The notes beneath the pieces were generated by a model. The model did not search any database. It was given only the letters and a program-made list of their open reading frames with translations, and had not been told where the DNA came from. A stretch of DNA of 64,000 nt from positions 1-64,000 of the forward strand of contig JAIOOW010000003.1 of NCBI GenBank assembly GCA_021414205.1, in the 5' to 3' direction. Numbering within the stretch: the stretch's first letter is position 1; each line of letters opens with the position of its first letter. Below, one piece after another: positions 34,181 to 41,491 of the stretch. The stretch comes from Candidatus Anderseniibacteriota bacterium. Its GTDB lineage: Bacteria; Patescibacteria; Andersenbacteria; UBA10190. Both the position numbers and the translations under genes were made by a program.

Positions 34181-35890
34181 TCAATTAAACCAGATTTTCT
34201 CCTTTCGCGATATGCCAGATATAAGCTGCCAACCTGCGCAAAGTATTCCGAAAGCCATGAAAACCACTTGTTTCTGTTTATTTGGATTTGGAATATTACT
34301 ATTACCATATACGGTCCGAACAACATTATGGGATACCAACCCCGGCCAATCAGGAGGAGGTGTCGGCTGACTCACCATAGTCACAGCACCGGCAACCCTT
34401 GGCTGTGACGCTGGGACCTTTTTACCCCTTACTTGCTTCGGTGTCGGCAATACTTCTTCATGAACACATATTATGTTCTCTTTCCCAGGTGTCACAATAT
34501 CGGTCCATTGATACAAACCATCATCAGTCCTACTTAGCGACTGGCCGGCATATGTTTTTTCGTATGCAAGAATCGCAACGACTTTTCCTTGAGGGTCAAT
34601 AAGCCTTGCACTGTCATCGCTATTATTTAATGCAATTTTTGTACTATTTTTATCAAGAACAATAATCTTTGTTGGACCAATTTTATCACCGAACTTAAAG
34701 CGGTATGGCTTACTTCCACCATCCTCGTCATCAACAGTCCAACCAACTAAAGACACTACTCGATTATCAAGGTTTTTTATCTCTATAAACTCATTATTTT
34801 TATCATCTTTTATAGTATTTGGGTAAAGCTCGTTAATAACGATTTTTGATGAGAAATCATATGTAGTAGAGGTGGTAGTCGGCTTCGGCGTTGCCAGTGG
34901 TTTTGGGGTTGAGGTGGTAGTCGGATTTGGAACCTCGATAATGTTTTCCTCGCCAGGAGTAGGACGCTCGCTTTGTTGAAAATCGCCATCGTCCACATGA
35001 TTATACGAATACCCCTCCTTACTACTAACGTATGTAATATCCTCTCGCACAATATCATCCGAACTGATCAATCTCACATGTTCACTATCATTGTTCAAAG
35101 ATAATTTTGTCTGACTGCTATAAAAAACTATGTACCCTTTTGTGGGAATGCTTGTATCGTCAGGTATTATAAACGGCGGACTTCCCCCATCGGCAATATC
35201 ATCTAATTTCCATCCCGATATATCTACAGCGTCAGCAGAATCATTATATAACTCGATAAACTCCAGCGTCGCGTCATCGCCTGCGGGATTTGGAATAAAT
35301 TCGTTGATATGAGCATGCTCCGAATATTCCACAACTGGCGATGAACTTGGGCTCGTACTAGGAGATGGAATTGTCGTCGGGGTAGGGCTGGGCGTAGGCG
35401 TAGGGTCCAGTATGTTTAAAGCGTTTGGAGTTGGAGTAGAACTCTTACTATACGTACCGTCATCAAGCCTATTATATGAATAGCCTGAGGTGCTTCCATT
35501 ATATGAAGCCGTTTCATGTATCGTCGCGCCTGGATCTATAAGAGAGATACTTCTCTCTCCCGTGTTTGCCAACATACTTCCTGTTTGCGAGCTATAAAAT
35601 GCCATGTATCCATCAGCATCAATATGCACACCACTTGATATAATAAGCACCTTCCCAGACGCGTTTTTTAAAACCCAACCAGACAGATCAATAGAATTAT
35701 TGGAATTGTTATGCAATTCGATAAACTCCAACGTATCATCATCTCCCACTGGATCTGGAAGAAATTCATTTATATGAACTTCATTTGAATACGTGGGAAT
35801 TTGAGCCCGTGCGCTCAAAAAAGCCCCCGCAAAGCATGCTACGGAAAAGAGGGTAATGAGTCTACCTCGCCATGTGAGCTCTCCCAGCAT
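34181..35890 (-). CDS. Surface protein with three lamin-tail (LTD) domains
   Basis: 569 residues. A signal peptide ends at about SARAQ. Three copies of the LTD Ig-like domain follow, each opening with a variant of HINEFLPDPVGDD...EFIELHN and containing DLSGW or SLVGW (about residues 38-150, 190-310, 345-460). Low-complexity Pro/Thr/Ser linkers separate them. A hydrophobic helix near the C-terminus (GILCAGWQLISG) with a basic end may hold it in the membrane. Bacterial LTD proteins are thought to act in surface binding or attachment. The start overlaps the ruvB stop by 29 bases. Confidence 0.88.
   Translation of the reverse strand: MLGELTWRGRLITLFSVACFAGAFLSARAQIPTYSNEVHINEFLPDPVGDDDTLEFIELHNNSNNSIDLSGWVLKNASGKVLIISSGVHIDADGYMAFYSSQTGSMLANTGERSISLIDPGATIHETASYNGSTSGYSYNRLDDGTYSKSSTPTPNALNILDPTPTPSPTPTTIPSPSTSPSSSPVVEYSEHAHINEFIPNPAGDDATLEFIELYNDSADAVDISGWKLDDIADGGSPPFIIPDDTSIPTKGYIVFYSSQTKLSLNNDSEHVRLISSDDIVREDITYVSSKEGYSYNHVDDGDFQQSERPTPGEENIIEVPNPTTTSTPKPLATPKPTTTSTTYDFSSKIVINELYPNTIKDDKNNEFIEIKNLDNRVVSLVGWTVDDEDGGSKPYRFKFGDKIGPTKIIVLDKNSTKIALNNSDDSARLIDPQGKVVAILAYEKTYAGQSLSRTDDGLYQWTDIVTPGKENIICVHEEVLPTPKQVRGKKVPASQPRVAGAVTMVSQPTPPPDWPGLVSHNVVRTVYGNSNIPNPNKQKQVVFMAFGILCAGWQLISGISRKEKIWFN
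34184..34189 (-). promoter_or_regulatory. -10 element TTTAAT for yvcK, 6 bases before ATG
   Basis: Minus strand TTTAAT, TGATCT, ATG at 34177. It overlaps the last codons of the upstream gene. Confidence 0.45.
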
Positions 35891-36863
35891 CAGTCACTTC
35901 TCGCCCCCTTGGCGTACGCACAAGAAATCCGCATTGTACTAAAAATGGCTCTATAACGTCCTCAATAGTCCGCTCTTCTTCTGAACACACCATTGCCAGC
36001 GTCTGCAAACCAACGGGACCGCCATTAAATTTTTCAATAATTGTAGATAACACCATTTGGTCAGACATATCCAATCCCATTTCATCGATATGCAAAAGTT
36101 CGAGTGTCTGAGCGACTACGTCACTTGTTACAACTCCGTGCCCGCCAACCTGCGCAACATCCCGAACGCGTTTTAATAGCCTGTTCCCAATACGAGGAGT
36201 CCTTCTGCATCTGCGAGCAATCTCAAACAGAGCATCTTCCTCTATCTTTAACCCCAGCAATTGTGCGGAACGAGCCAAAATCACCTTCATTTCATCAACA
36301 TCATAAAAATCCAAGCGATACGTCATACCAAATCGATCGCGAAGCGGAGCCCCTAGCATCCCAACCCGCGTAGTAGCTCCTACGAGCGTAAATTGAGGCA
36401 AGTCGATACGAAGCGTTTTTGCGCCCGGCCCTTGCCCAACAACCAAGTCAAGCGCGAAGCTTTCCATTGCCGGATACAAAACTTCCTCTATAGAGCGGTT
36501 CAATCGATGAATTTCATCAATAAACAACACATCACCCTCTTGAAGATTCGTTAAAATAGCGGCGAGATCTGCCACTTTCGTAAGAACAGGGCCTGCTGTT
36601 ATGCGAATACTTGCAGAAAGCTCTCGGGCGATAATCATCGCAATACTCGTCTTGCCTAGTCCCGGAGGGCCTGCTAATAATACATGCTCTAACGCCTCGC
36701 CTCGCTGCTTCGCCGCTTGCAAAAAGACCTGCAAGCTCTTCTTCAAATGCTCCTGTCCGGTAAAGTCGCTTAACATCTTTGGGCGAAGCGTTGCATCCAA
36801 GTTTTCATCCTCAGGAATACTGACTGCCGTTACAACGCTGGTCTGTGCCTCTTCAATAGCCAT
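35862..36863 (-). CDS. ruvB: Holliday junction helicase RuvB
   Basis: 333 residues from the ATG at 36863, chosen because it has a -10 element 7 bases upstream; a Met six codons earlier is possible. LRPKMLSDFTGQEHLKKSL leads into Walker A LAGPPGLGKTSIAMII, Walker B VLFIDEIHRLN, sensor 1 GATTR and arginine finger LRDRFG. A C-terminal winged helix ends it (LVQCGFLVRTPRGREVTDAG). It drives branch migration with RuvA; ruvC lies 1.3 kb away on the other strand and ruvA is not here. Confidence 0.97.
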   Translation of the reverse strand: MAIEEAQTSVVTAVSIPEDENLDATLRPKMLSDFTGQEHLKKSLQVFLQAAKQRGEALEHVLLAGPPGLGKTSIAMIIARELSASIRITAGPVLTKVADLAAILTNLQEGDVLFIDEIHRLNRSIEEVLYPAMESFALDLVVGQGPGAKTLRIDLPQFTLVGATTRVGMLGAPLRDRFGMTYRLDFYDVDEMKVILARSAQLLGLKIEEDALFEIARRCRRTPRIGNRLLKRVRDVAQVGGHGVVTSDVVAQTLELLHIDEMGLDMSDQMVLSTIIEKFNGGPVGLQTLAMVCSEEERTIEDVIEPFLVQCGFLVRTPRGREVTDAGRAHMAR

Positions 36864-36870
36864 ACATCCT

Positions 36871-36876
36871 AGTGTA
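36871..36876 (-). promoter_or_regulatory. -10 element TACACT for ruvB, 7 bases before ATG
   Basis: Minus strand TACACT, AGGATGT, ATG at 36863. It lies 7 bases from the divergent -35 of the RNA gene. Confidence 0.45.
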
Positions 36877-36882
36877 CCCATG

Positions 36883-36911
36883 TTGCATTTTTTCTGCCAA
36901 TACCATATAGT
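36883..36911 (+). promoter_or_regulatory. Canonical promoter for the structured RNA
   Basis: TTGCAT (36883-36888), 17 bases, TATAGT (36906-36911). The expected start at about 36918 lies 9 bases before the closing stem of the RNA candidate. No open reading frame begins nearby. Confidence 0.7.
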
Positions 36912-36926
36912 AGCTAGTTATCTTCA

Positions 36927-37044
36927 TAGGTAACTGTAGACATTGCTTTTGTGGGGTTTGAGCCCAGATCGGATTGCGTGGTTCCGCCTTGGCGTGACGA
37001 CGCATCTCCTCGGCACCTATCCTTCTCATGTCTACAGCTACCTA
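36927..37044 (+). ncRNA. Structured small RNA candidate, possibly 6S-like
   Basis: A 118-base segment is closed by a long stem: TAGGTA (36927-36932) with TACCTA (37039-37044), and CTGTAGACAT (36934-36943) with ATGTCTACAG (37028-37037), one A-C mismatch between. Inside, TGCGT/ACGCA and GCC/GGC can form an inner arm, leaving large unpaired strands on both sides. A long closing stem, wide bubble and inner arm is the general plan of 6S RNA, though it is shorter than most. No SRP GGAA tetraloop motif, tRNA T-loop or tmRNA tag is seen. It sits between divergent ruvB and a secreted protein gene and has its own promoter. Confidence 0.55.
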
Positions 37045-37058
37045 CGCGGAAAACATGG

Positions 37059-37064
37059 TATTCT
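37059..37064 (+). promoter_or_regulatory. -10 element TATTCT for the 37073 start, 8 bases before ATG
   Basis: TATTCT, AGCACCAT, ATG. It lies 14 bases after the RNA closing stem. Read-through from the RNA promoter is also possible because no terminator is visible between them. Confidence 0.4.
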
Positions 37065-37072
37065 AGCACCAT

Positions 37073-37642
37073 ATGAAATCAGATATTGTCTCGTATCTTA
37101 TCATCGCCCTATGCGCGGGATGCGTATTTTTTGCGCAGCAACACATTCAAATTCCTGCAAATCCGCTCATCGCTGTTCCAGATAGCTTGCAACACATCAA
37201 CTTTCATACACCAGTCATCACAACCGGCCTTGTCCTACCAGCGCATATAGCCACCAACATGGTAGTCGGACCAGATCAAGGGACGATTATTATAAATAGC
37301 CTGGTTAGCATAGAAAAAAACGCATCCCTCACAATACAACCAGGAACCACGCTTGCGGTGAGTGAATTCGGAGGCTTAAACGTATTCGGATCCCTATACG
37401 CCGTAGGCACCACAAATAAACCAATATCGTTTATCACCAACGAATTAAACGAGACAAACCGACATTGGGTGGGCATACTACTTCAAGACTTCAGCACATC
37501 ACACATAAGTAACGTATCAATCCACCATGCATCTCCCGCAATAAGTTGCTCCGGTCAAGCGAAAACAAGCATTCAGCACATCACTTTTCTACTTGACGCC
37601 GTCGGGAATGCACGCAACACTGCTAACTGCACTATACAATAA
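37073..37642 (+). CDS. Secreted beta-helix-like protein
   Basis: 189 residues with an N-terminal signal anchor (about residues 5-22). Residues 90-135 read as right-handed beta-helix rungs: SIEKNASLTIQPGTTLAV, LNVFGSLYAVGT and KPISFIT, the pattern found in pectate-lyase-fold adhesins and polymorphic outer proteins. It ends with two Cys that could pair. The helix is short, so this may be a capped fragment of a larger family. No enzyme motif is seen. Confidence 0.65.
   Translation: MKSDIVSYLIIALCAGCVFFAQQHIQIPANPLIAVPDSLQHINFHTPVITTGLVLPAHIATNMVVGPDQGTIIINSLVSIEKNASLTIQPGTTLAVSEFGGLNVFGSLYAVGTTNKPISFITNELNETNRHWVGILLQDFSTSHISNVSIHHASPAISCSGQAKTSIQHITFLLDAVGNARNTANCTIQ
37635..37640 (+). promoter_or_regulatory. 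-10 element TACAAT for yebC, 6 bases before ATG
   Basis: TACAAT, AATACT, ATG at 37647. It overlaps the stop codon of the preceding gene. Confidence 0.5.
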
Positions 37643-37646
37643 TACT

Positions 37647-38159
37647 ATGTCCGGACATTCTAAATGGAGCCAAATAAAACGAGCGAAGGAAGTTACCGAT
37701 AAAAAGAGGAGCCAGTTATTCGGCAAGCTTTCTCATGACATTTTGATTGCTTCTGTATCCGGGACGGACCCAAAGGCAAACGCTGCCCTGCAAGACGCGA
37801 TCGCGAAAGCGAGAAAAGGAAATATGCCCCAGAGCAATATTGATCGCCTTTTAGAACGCCAAGCAAAAAAGGGTACGCAGACAGTAACGTACGAGGGTTT
37901 TGGGCCAGGAGGAATTGCTATTCTTATTATTACCCTTACTGATAACCCAAATAGAACCGTCGCAGAAATCAGAGCAATTATGAAATCGCACGGAATGCAG
38001 CTTGGCGTTCCGGGAAGCGTTCAGTGGAAATTCGATGAGCAAAAAAACCCAAAGTATCCCGTCCAACTAGAAGGCGAATTGAAAGATGCTGCAGACGCAC
38101 TTGTTGATGAATTAGAATCACACAACGACACTGTGCAAATCGTTACAGATATTTTATAA
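37647..38159 (+). CDS. YebC/PmpR-family protein lacking the third domain
   Basis: 170 residues against the usual 235-250. The N-terminal helical domain is intact (MSGHSKWSQIKRAKEVTDKKR), as is the first part of domain 2 (YEGFGPGGIAILIITLTDNPNRTVAEIRAIM, GSVQWKF). The sequence then goes straight to a C-terminal helix like the family end (LVDELESHNDTVQIV). The 70-80 residues that form domain 3 are missing with no frame break, so this is an in-frame internal loss. YebC proteins act in transcription or in helping ribosomes through proline runs. Confidence 0.9.
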   Translation: MSGHSKWSQIKRAKEVTDKKRSQLFGKLSHDILIASVSGTDPKANAALQDAIAKARKGNMPQSNIDRLLERQAKKGTQTVTYEGFGPGGIAILIITLTDNPNRTVAEIRAIMKSHGMQLGVPGSVQWKFDEQKNPKYPVQLEGELKDAADALVDELESHNDTVQIVTDIL

Positions 38160-38160
38160 T
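38155..38160 (+). promoter_or_regulatory. Consensus -10 TATAAT for ruvC, 6 bases before ATG
   Basis: TATAAT contains the yebC stop TAA. It is followed by ATACAT and the ruvC ATG at 38167. The hexamer thus doubles as the end of the upstream frame. Confidence 0.6.
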
Positions 38161-38166
38161 ATACAT

Positions 38167-38634
38167 ATGATTATCCTCGGACTGGACCCGGGCATTGCTC
38201 GGACCGGTTATGGAATTATAAACACCGATGCTCCTTTTCAATTCGTTACATGCGGATGTATTACGACGCTCCCCATATACCCACTCGAGCAACGACTAGA
38301 TATTATTGCGCAAGATGTAACGAATCTTATAGATACGTACAATCCAGACATTGGAGTTGTCGAGGAAATATTCTTTGGAAGAAACACAACTACGGCGATG
38401 AAAACCGCTCATGTGCGCGGAGTACTCCTCCAAATTCTGCATGCACGCCATATAACAGTTCAGGAACTCACGCCGCTTCAGATCAAATCTCGACTTACAG
38501 GGTATGGGGCTGCAACAAAAACACAAATACAAAACATGATAAAACAACAACTACGCTTAACTTCTATCCCTCAACCAGATGATGCTGCAGACGCATTGGC
38601 GGCAGCATTATGCGCTGAAAAAATAACACTATGA
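38167..38634 (+). CDS. ruvC: Holliday junction resolvase RuvC
   Basis: 155 residues, normal length. The four acidic residues lie in ILGLDPGIARTGYG, VVEEIFFGRN, the central region LQELTPLQIK (EL), and PDDAADALAAALC at the end. It cuts Holliday junctions with RuvAB. It starts 8 bases after yebC, a frequent neighbour, and overlaps the next gene by 4 bases (ATGA). Confidence 0.95.
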   Translation: MIILGLDPGIARTGYGIINTDAPFQFVTCGCITTLPIYPLEQRLDIIAQDVTNLIDTYNPDIGVVEEIFFGRNTTTAMKTAHVRGVLLQILHARHITVQELTPLQIKSRLTGYGAATKTQIQNMIKQQLRLTSIPQPDDAADALAAALCAEKITL

Positions 38635-40169
38635 AACCATTTTTCCAACAGACAATTTTAACATCTCTATGCGCAGGAGTAATCTTTGGAACTGCACTAC
38701 TGGCGCATGCCCAAGACACGCCTCAGAACAAACTATCCGTACATATCACCCAAGGAAGCAATCAGTCATTCGTTGGAAAATTAAACAACTTCTCTCTTGC
38801 AGATCAGCAAAATCTGGACCCAGCTCACATAAACACTGTCTGGACATTTGGAGATGGCACAAAGTCAGAAGGATCTTCCGTGAGCCACGCATATAAACTA
38901 TCCGGCACATATGCAGTAAAAGTTACACAGACAGACGATAGCGGACAAATTGCCGAAGATACTACGCAGATTACCGTTTTCACTCACGTAGCAATCCTAC
39001 TCATCGATAATTCATTCCCAAGCGATCAAATAGAAGTGAAGCAACAAGAAGCTGCCCGCGAACAAGTTCTTCTTGTCGTTATTCAGCCAAAAACAAACGG
39101 ACCAGAAACAGTAACAGAAGAAGCGCTTACTAATCAATTACTGGATGCGCGCGACGCCGTATTAAAAGCGAACTATATCCTCGTTGAAACTTCTGGAAGC
39201 GTTGGATCGAGCGCATTATCGAAGCTTGCACAGCACATCAAACAGTCCTCGGACTTATCGTTTGAAGACTTGGGAATCAAAGATAAGGGTATCTTCATAC
39301 TATCAAACACCCCCTTTGGAGTCTTGGCGCCCGCAGCACAGTCCGCGTTCGATCAACTACGACCAAATTACGTCCTGCTTACAAAACCAGAGGCAATGGA
39401 TTTGATTCTCGAACCGATGACGGCTGAGGAAGCTAAGCAAACTATTATCACCTCCCCAATCGACCATCGACTGCTTGGTCCATTTAGTGCACGCACCGTA
39501 AAAGACATAGGAATTACTAATTTCATATCATTCGGAATCAATTACTTAGTAAATAAAGGTGTGCCTATAAATAGCATCACCCTTATCTTAATGCTGCCCG
39601 TCATCGCCACTATTCTATCTTTCTCGCGACAAGTAATCGGAATGAAGGCGTTTGGACTCGTGACCCCAACCATGACAACACTCAGCTTTCTCGTGATGGG
39701 TCTTCCATATGGCCTCATTATCTTTTCCGCGGTACTGCTTTCAGGAACGCTCACTCGTCTCATCCTCAAACGCCTACATCTCCTCTACTTGCCTCGCATG
39801 GCCCTCGTCTTAACAAGCGCCAGTATTGCGATATTGCTCGTATTCGGACTTGGCGCGTCTACTGACAATTCGATCCTAGCCTCATTCTCCATATTCCCCA
39901 TCCTAATGCTCACCTTACTTGCAGAAGAATTTATCGCACTACAATTTAAGTCTGGAGCAAAAAGCGCATTCACCGTCACTACCTGGACGCTCGTATTATC
40001 TATCGGATGTTACTTTATTGTCAGCTGGCAACTGCTTCGAACAATTATTGTGTCCTATCCGGAAATTGTCTTGTTGACGCTTCCTCTTAACATCTTGTTC
40101 GGCCGATGGAGCGGACTACGCATCACGGAATACATTCGATTCCGCCACCTTCTTCGATACATCCAATAA
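38631..40169 (+). CDS. PKD domain linked to a 7TM domain (UUP1/7TM-type)
   Basis: 512 residues. A signal peptide ends at AHAQ. A PKD domain follows at about residues 60-120 (VWTFGDGTKSEG, VSHAYKLSGTY), then a mixed alpha/beta region to about residue 290. The C-terminal 220 residues form seven helices resembling the 7TM domain usually fused to an inactive transglutaminase. In that known association the neighbours are an ATP-grasp ligase and a pepsin-like protease, exactly as here. In this protein the transglutaminase part is not recognisable and a PKD module occupies the outside. It is coupled to ruvC by ATGA. Confidence 0.75.
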   Translation: MKPFFQQTILTSLCAGVIFGTALLAHAQDTPQNKLSVHITQGSNQSFVGKLNNFSLADQQNLDPAHINTVWTFGDGTKSEGSSVSHAYKLSGTYAVKVTQTDDSGQIAEDTTQITVFTHVAILLIDNSFPSDQIEVKQQEAAREQVLLVVIQPKTNGPETVTEEALTNQLLDARDAVLKANYILVETSGSVGSSALSKLAQHIKQSSDLSFEDLGIKDKGIFILSNTPFGVLAPAAQSAFDQLRPNYVLLTKPEAMDLILEPMTAEEAKQTIITSPIDHRLLGPFSARTVKDIGITNFISFGINYLVNKGVPINSITLILMLPVIATILSFSRQVIGMKAFGLVTPTMTTLSFLVMGLPYGLIIFSAVLLSGTLTRLILKRLHLLYLPRMALVLTSASIAILLVFGLGASTDNSILASFSIFPILMLTLLAEEFIALQFKSGAKSAFTVTTWTLVLSIGCYFIVSWQLLRTIIVSYPEIVLLTLPLNILFGRWSGLRITEYIRFRHLLRYIQ

Positions 40170-40174
40170 GCGCT

Positions 40175-41488
40175 ATGGCGGCATTTCTAAACAAAAAATG
40201 GGGAGATATTTTGGGCATGAATTCTCGCATGTTGGATTATATTATCAAATCCAATTCACCTGAATCGATCCGTATTGCAAACAATAAATTAGCTACAAAA
40301 AAAGCTCTTCAAAAAGCAGGGTTAGCAACTCCTCGCCTGTTCGCAGTAGTCCGCAATCGAACTGAATTACGAAAATTCAGATGGACAAAACTCCCCGCTT
40401 CTTTTGTGCTAAAACCAACATCCTCCTCTGGTGGAGGTGGAATTATCGTAATGTTCGGCAGAAACAAAAAAGGTAACTGGGTAAAAGCGAATAAGACGGA
40501 AGTTTTTATTCCTGAGCTCAAGGCTCATATTCAAGATATTTTGGATGGAAACTTCTCAAAAGGAAATGTCCCAGATACCGCCTTTTTTGAACAACGAGTA
40601 AAGATTCATGCAACATTAAAGCCCTATTGCGTAAAAGGAATTCCGGATGTCCGAGTCATTATCTACAACCAAGTCCCCGTGATGGCCATGCTCCGGTTAC
40701 CCACCGAAGAATCTCACGGCCGGGCAAACCTCCATACTGGCGGAATTGGTGCGGGGATAGACATATCGACCGGACTCACAACGTCAGCTATTCGACACCA
40801 CAAGCCAATAGACAAAACGCCACATAATCACTTGCGAATTTCCGGCATCCAAATTCCGTTCTGGGACGACATTCTCTTGCTTGCTTCACGAGCGGCTCAG
40901 GCATGCGGACTTAATTATGTTGGGGTTGATATCGCAATCGACAGAGACGACGGTCCGCTCGTTCTTGAAGTAAACGCGCGGCCGGGATTAGACATACAAT
41001 TCGCTAACCTTTCTCCGCTCAAGTCTCGCCTGCGCAGAGTGGAGGGGTTAAAAATGAAAAGCATCGAAAAAAAAATACAACTGGCAAAAAACTTATTTGG
41101 CGCTGAGTTAGACCAGGAAATTGAAGATATTTACGGCCATACCGTGCTTGGAATTGAAGAAGAGGTCATTATCTTTGATCATGAAGGGCGACAATACCCC
41201 GTGCTTGCAAAAATAGATACTGGCGCATACAGAACTACTATAGATGAAAACCTGGCTATTCGTCTGGGCATCAATTCCCCTGTCATTATCCACAAAGGCG
41301 TCCGAGGAGCGCTCGGAAGGCAAACTCGGCCCGTAATCTCCCTGGAAATGTCTCTCAGAAATAGGAATATTAAAACACATGCCTCTCTTATTGACCGTTC
41401 TCATATGAAATACGATATGATTATAGGAAGGCGTGACATGAAGGGGTTTTACGTAAATCCTTCTAAAATACGCCAAACAGTCTTATAG
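40175..41488 (+). CDS. ATP-grasp ligase (sugar-transferase-associated type) fused to a retropepsin-like protease
   Basis: 437 residues from the ATG at 40175. Residues 1-300 are an ATP-grasp domain with the glycine loop SSSGGGG (83-89), KPTSSS before it and the metal-binding EVNARPG (265-271). It matches the RimK-related alpha-L-glutamate ligase homologues. Residues 335-437 are an aspartyl protease-like domain of the RimB/ATP-dependent zinc protease family: AKIDTGAYRTT (Asp348) and MIIGRRDMKGFYVNPSK. Ligase and protease are normally separate genes; here they are one chain. It lies between the PKD-7TM gene and a class A PBP. It may add and remove an amide-linked residue on a surface or peptidoglycan target, which is inference. 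Confidence 0.85.
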   Translation: MAAFLNKKWGDILGMNSRMLDYIIKSNSPESIRIANNKLATKKALQKAGLATPRLFAVVRNRTELRKFRWTKLPASFVLKPTSSSGGGGIIVMFGRNKKGNWVKANKTEVFIPELKAHIQDILDGNFSKGNVPDTAFFEQRVKIHATLKPYCVKGIPDVRVIIYNQVPVMAMLRLPTEESHGRANLHTGGIGAGIDISTGLTTSAIRHHKPIDKTPHNHLRISGIQIPFWDDILLLASRAAQACGLNYVGVDIAIDRDDGPLVLEVNARPGLDIQFANLSPLKSRLRRVEGLKMKSIEKKIQLAKNLFGAELDQEIEDIYGHTVLGIEEEVIIFDHEGRQYPVLAKIDTGAYRTTIDENLAIRLGINSPVIIHKGVRGALGRQTRPVISLEMSLRNRNIKTHASLIDRSHMKYDMIIGRRDMKGFYVNPSKIRQTVL

Positions 41489-41491
41489 CCT

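Noticed and set aside
36927..37044. tRNA, SRP RNA or tmRNA in the ruvB gap
   Set aside because: No T-loop sequence, CCA end, SRP GGAA tetraloop segment or tag frame is visible; only the long closing stem is clear.
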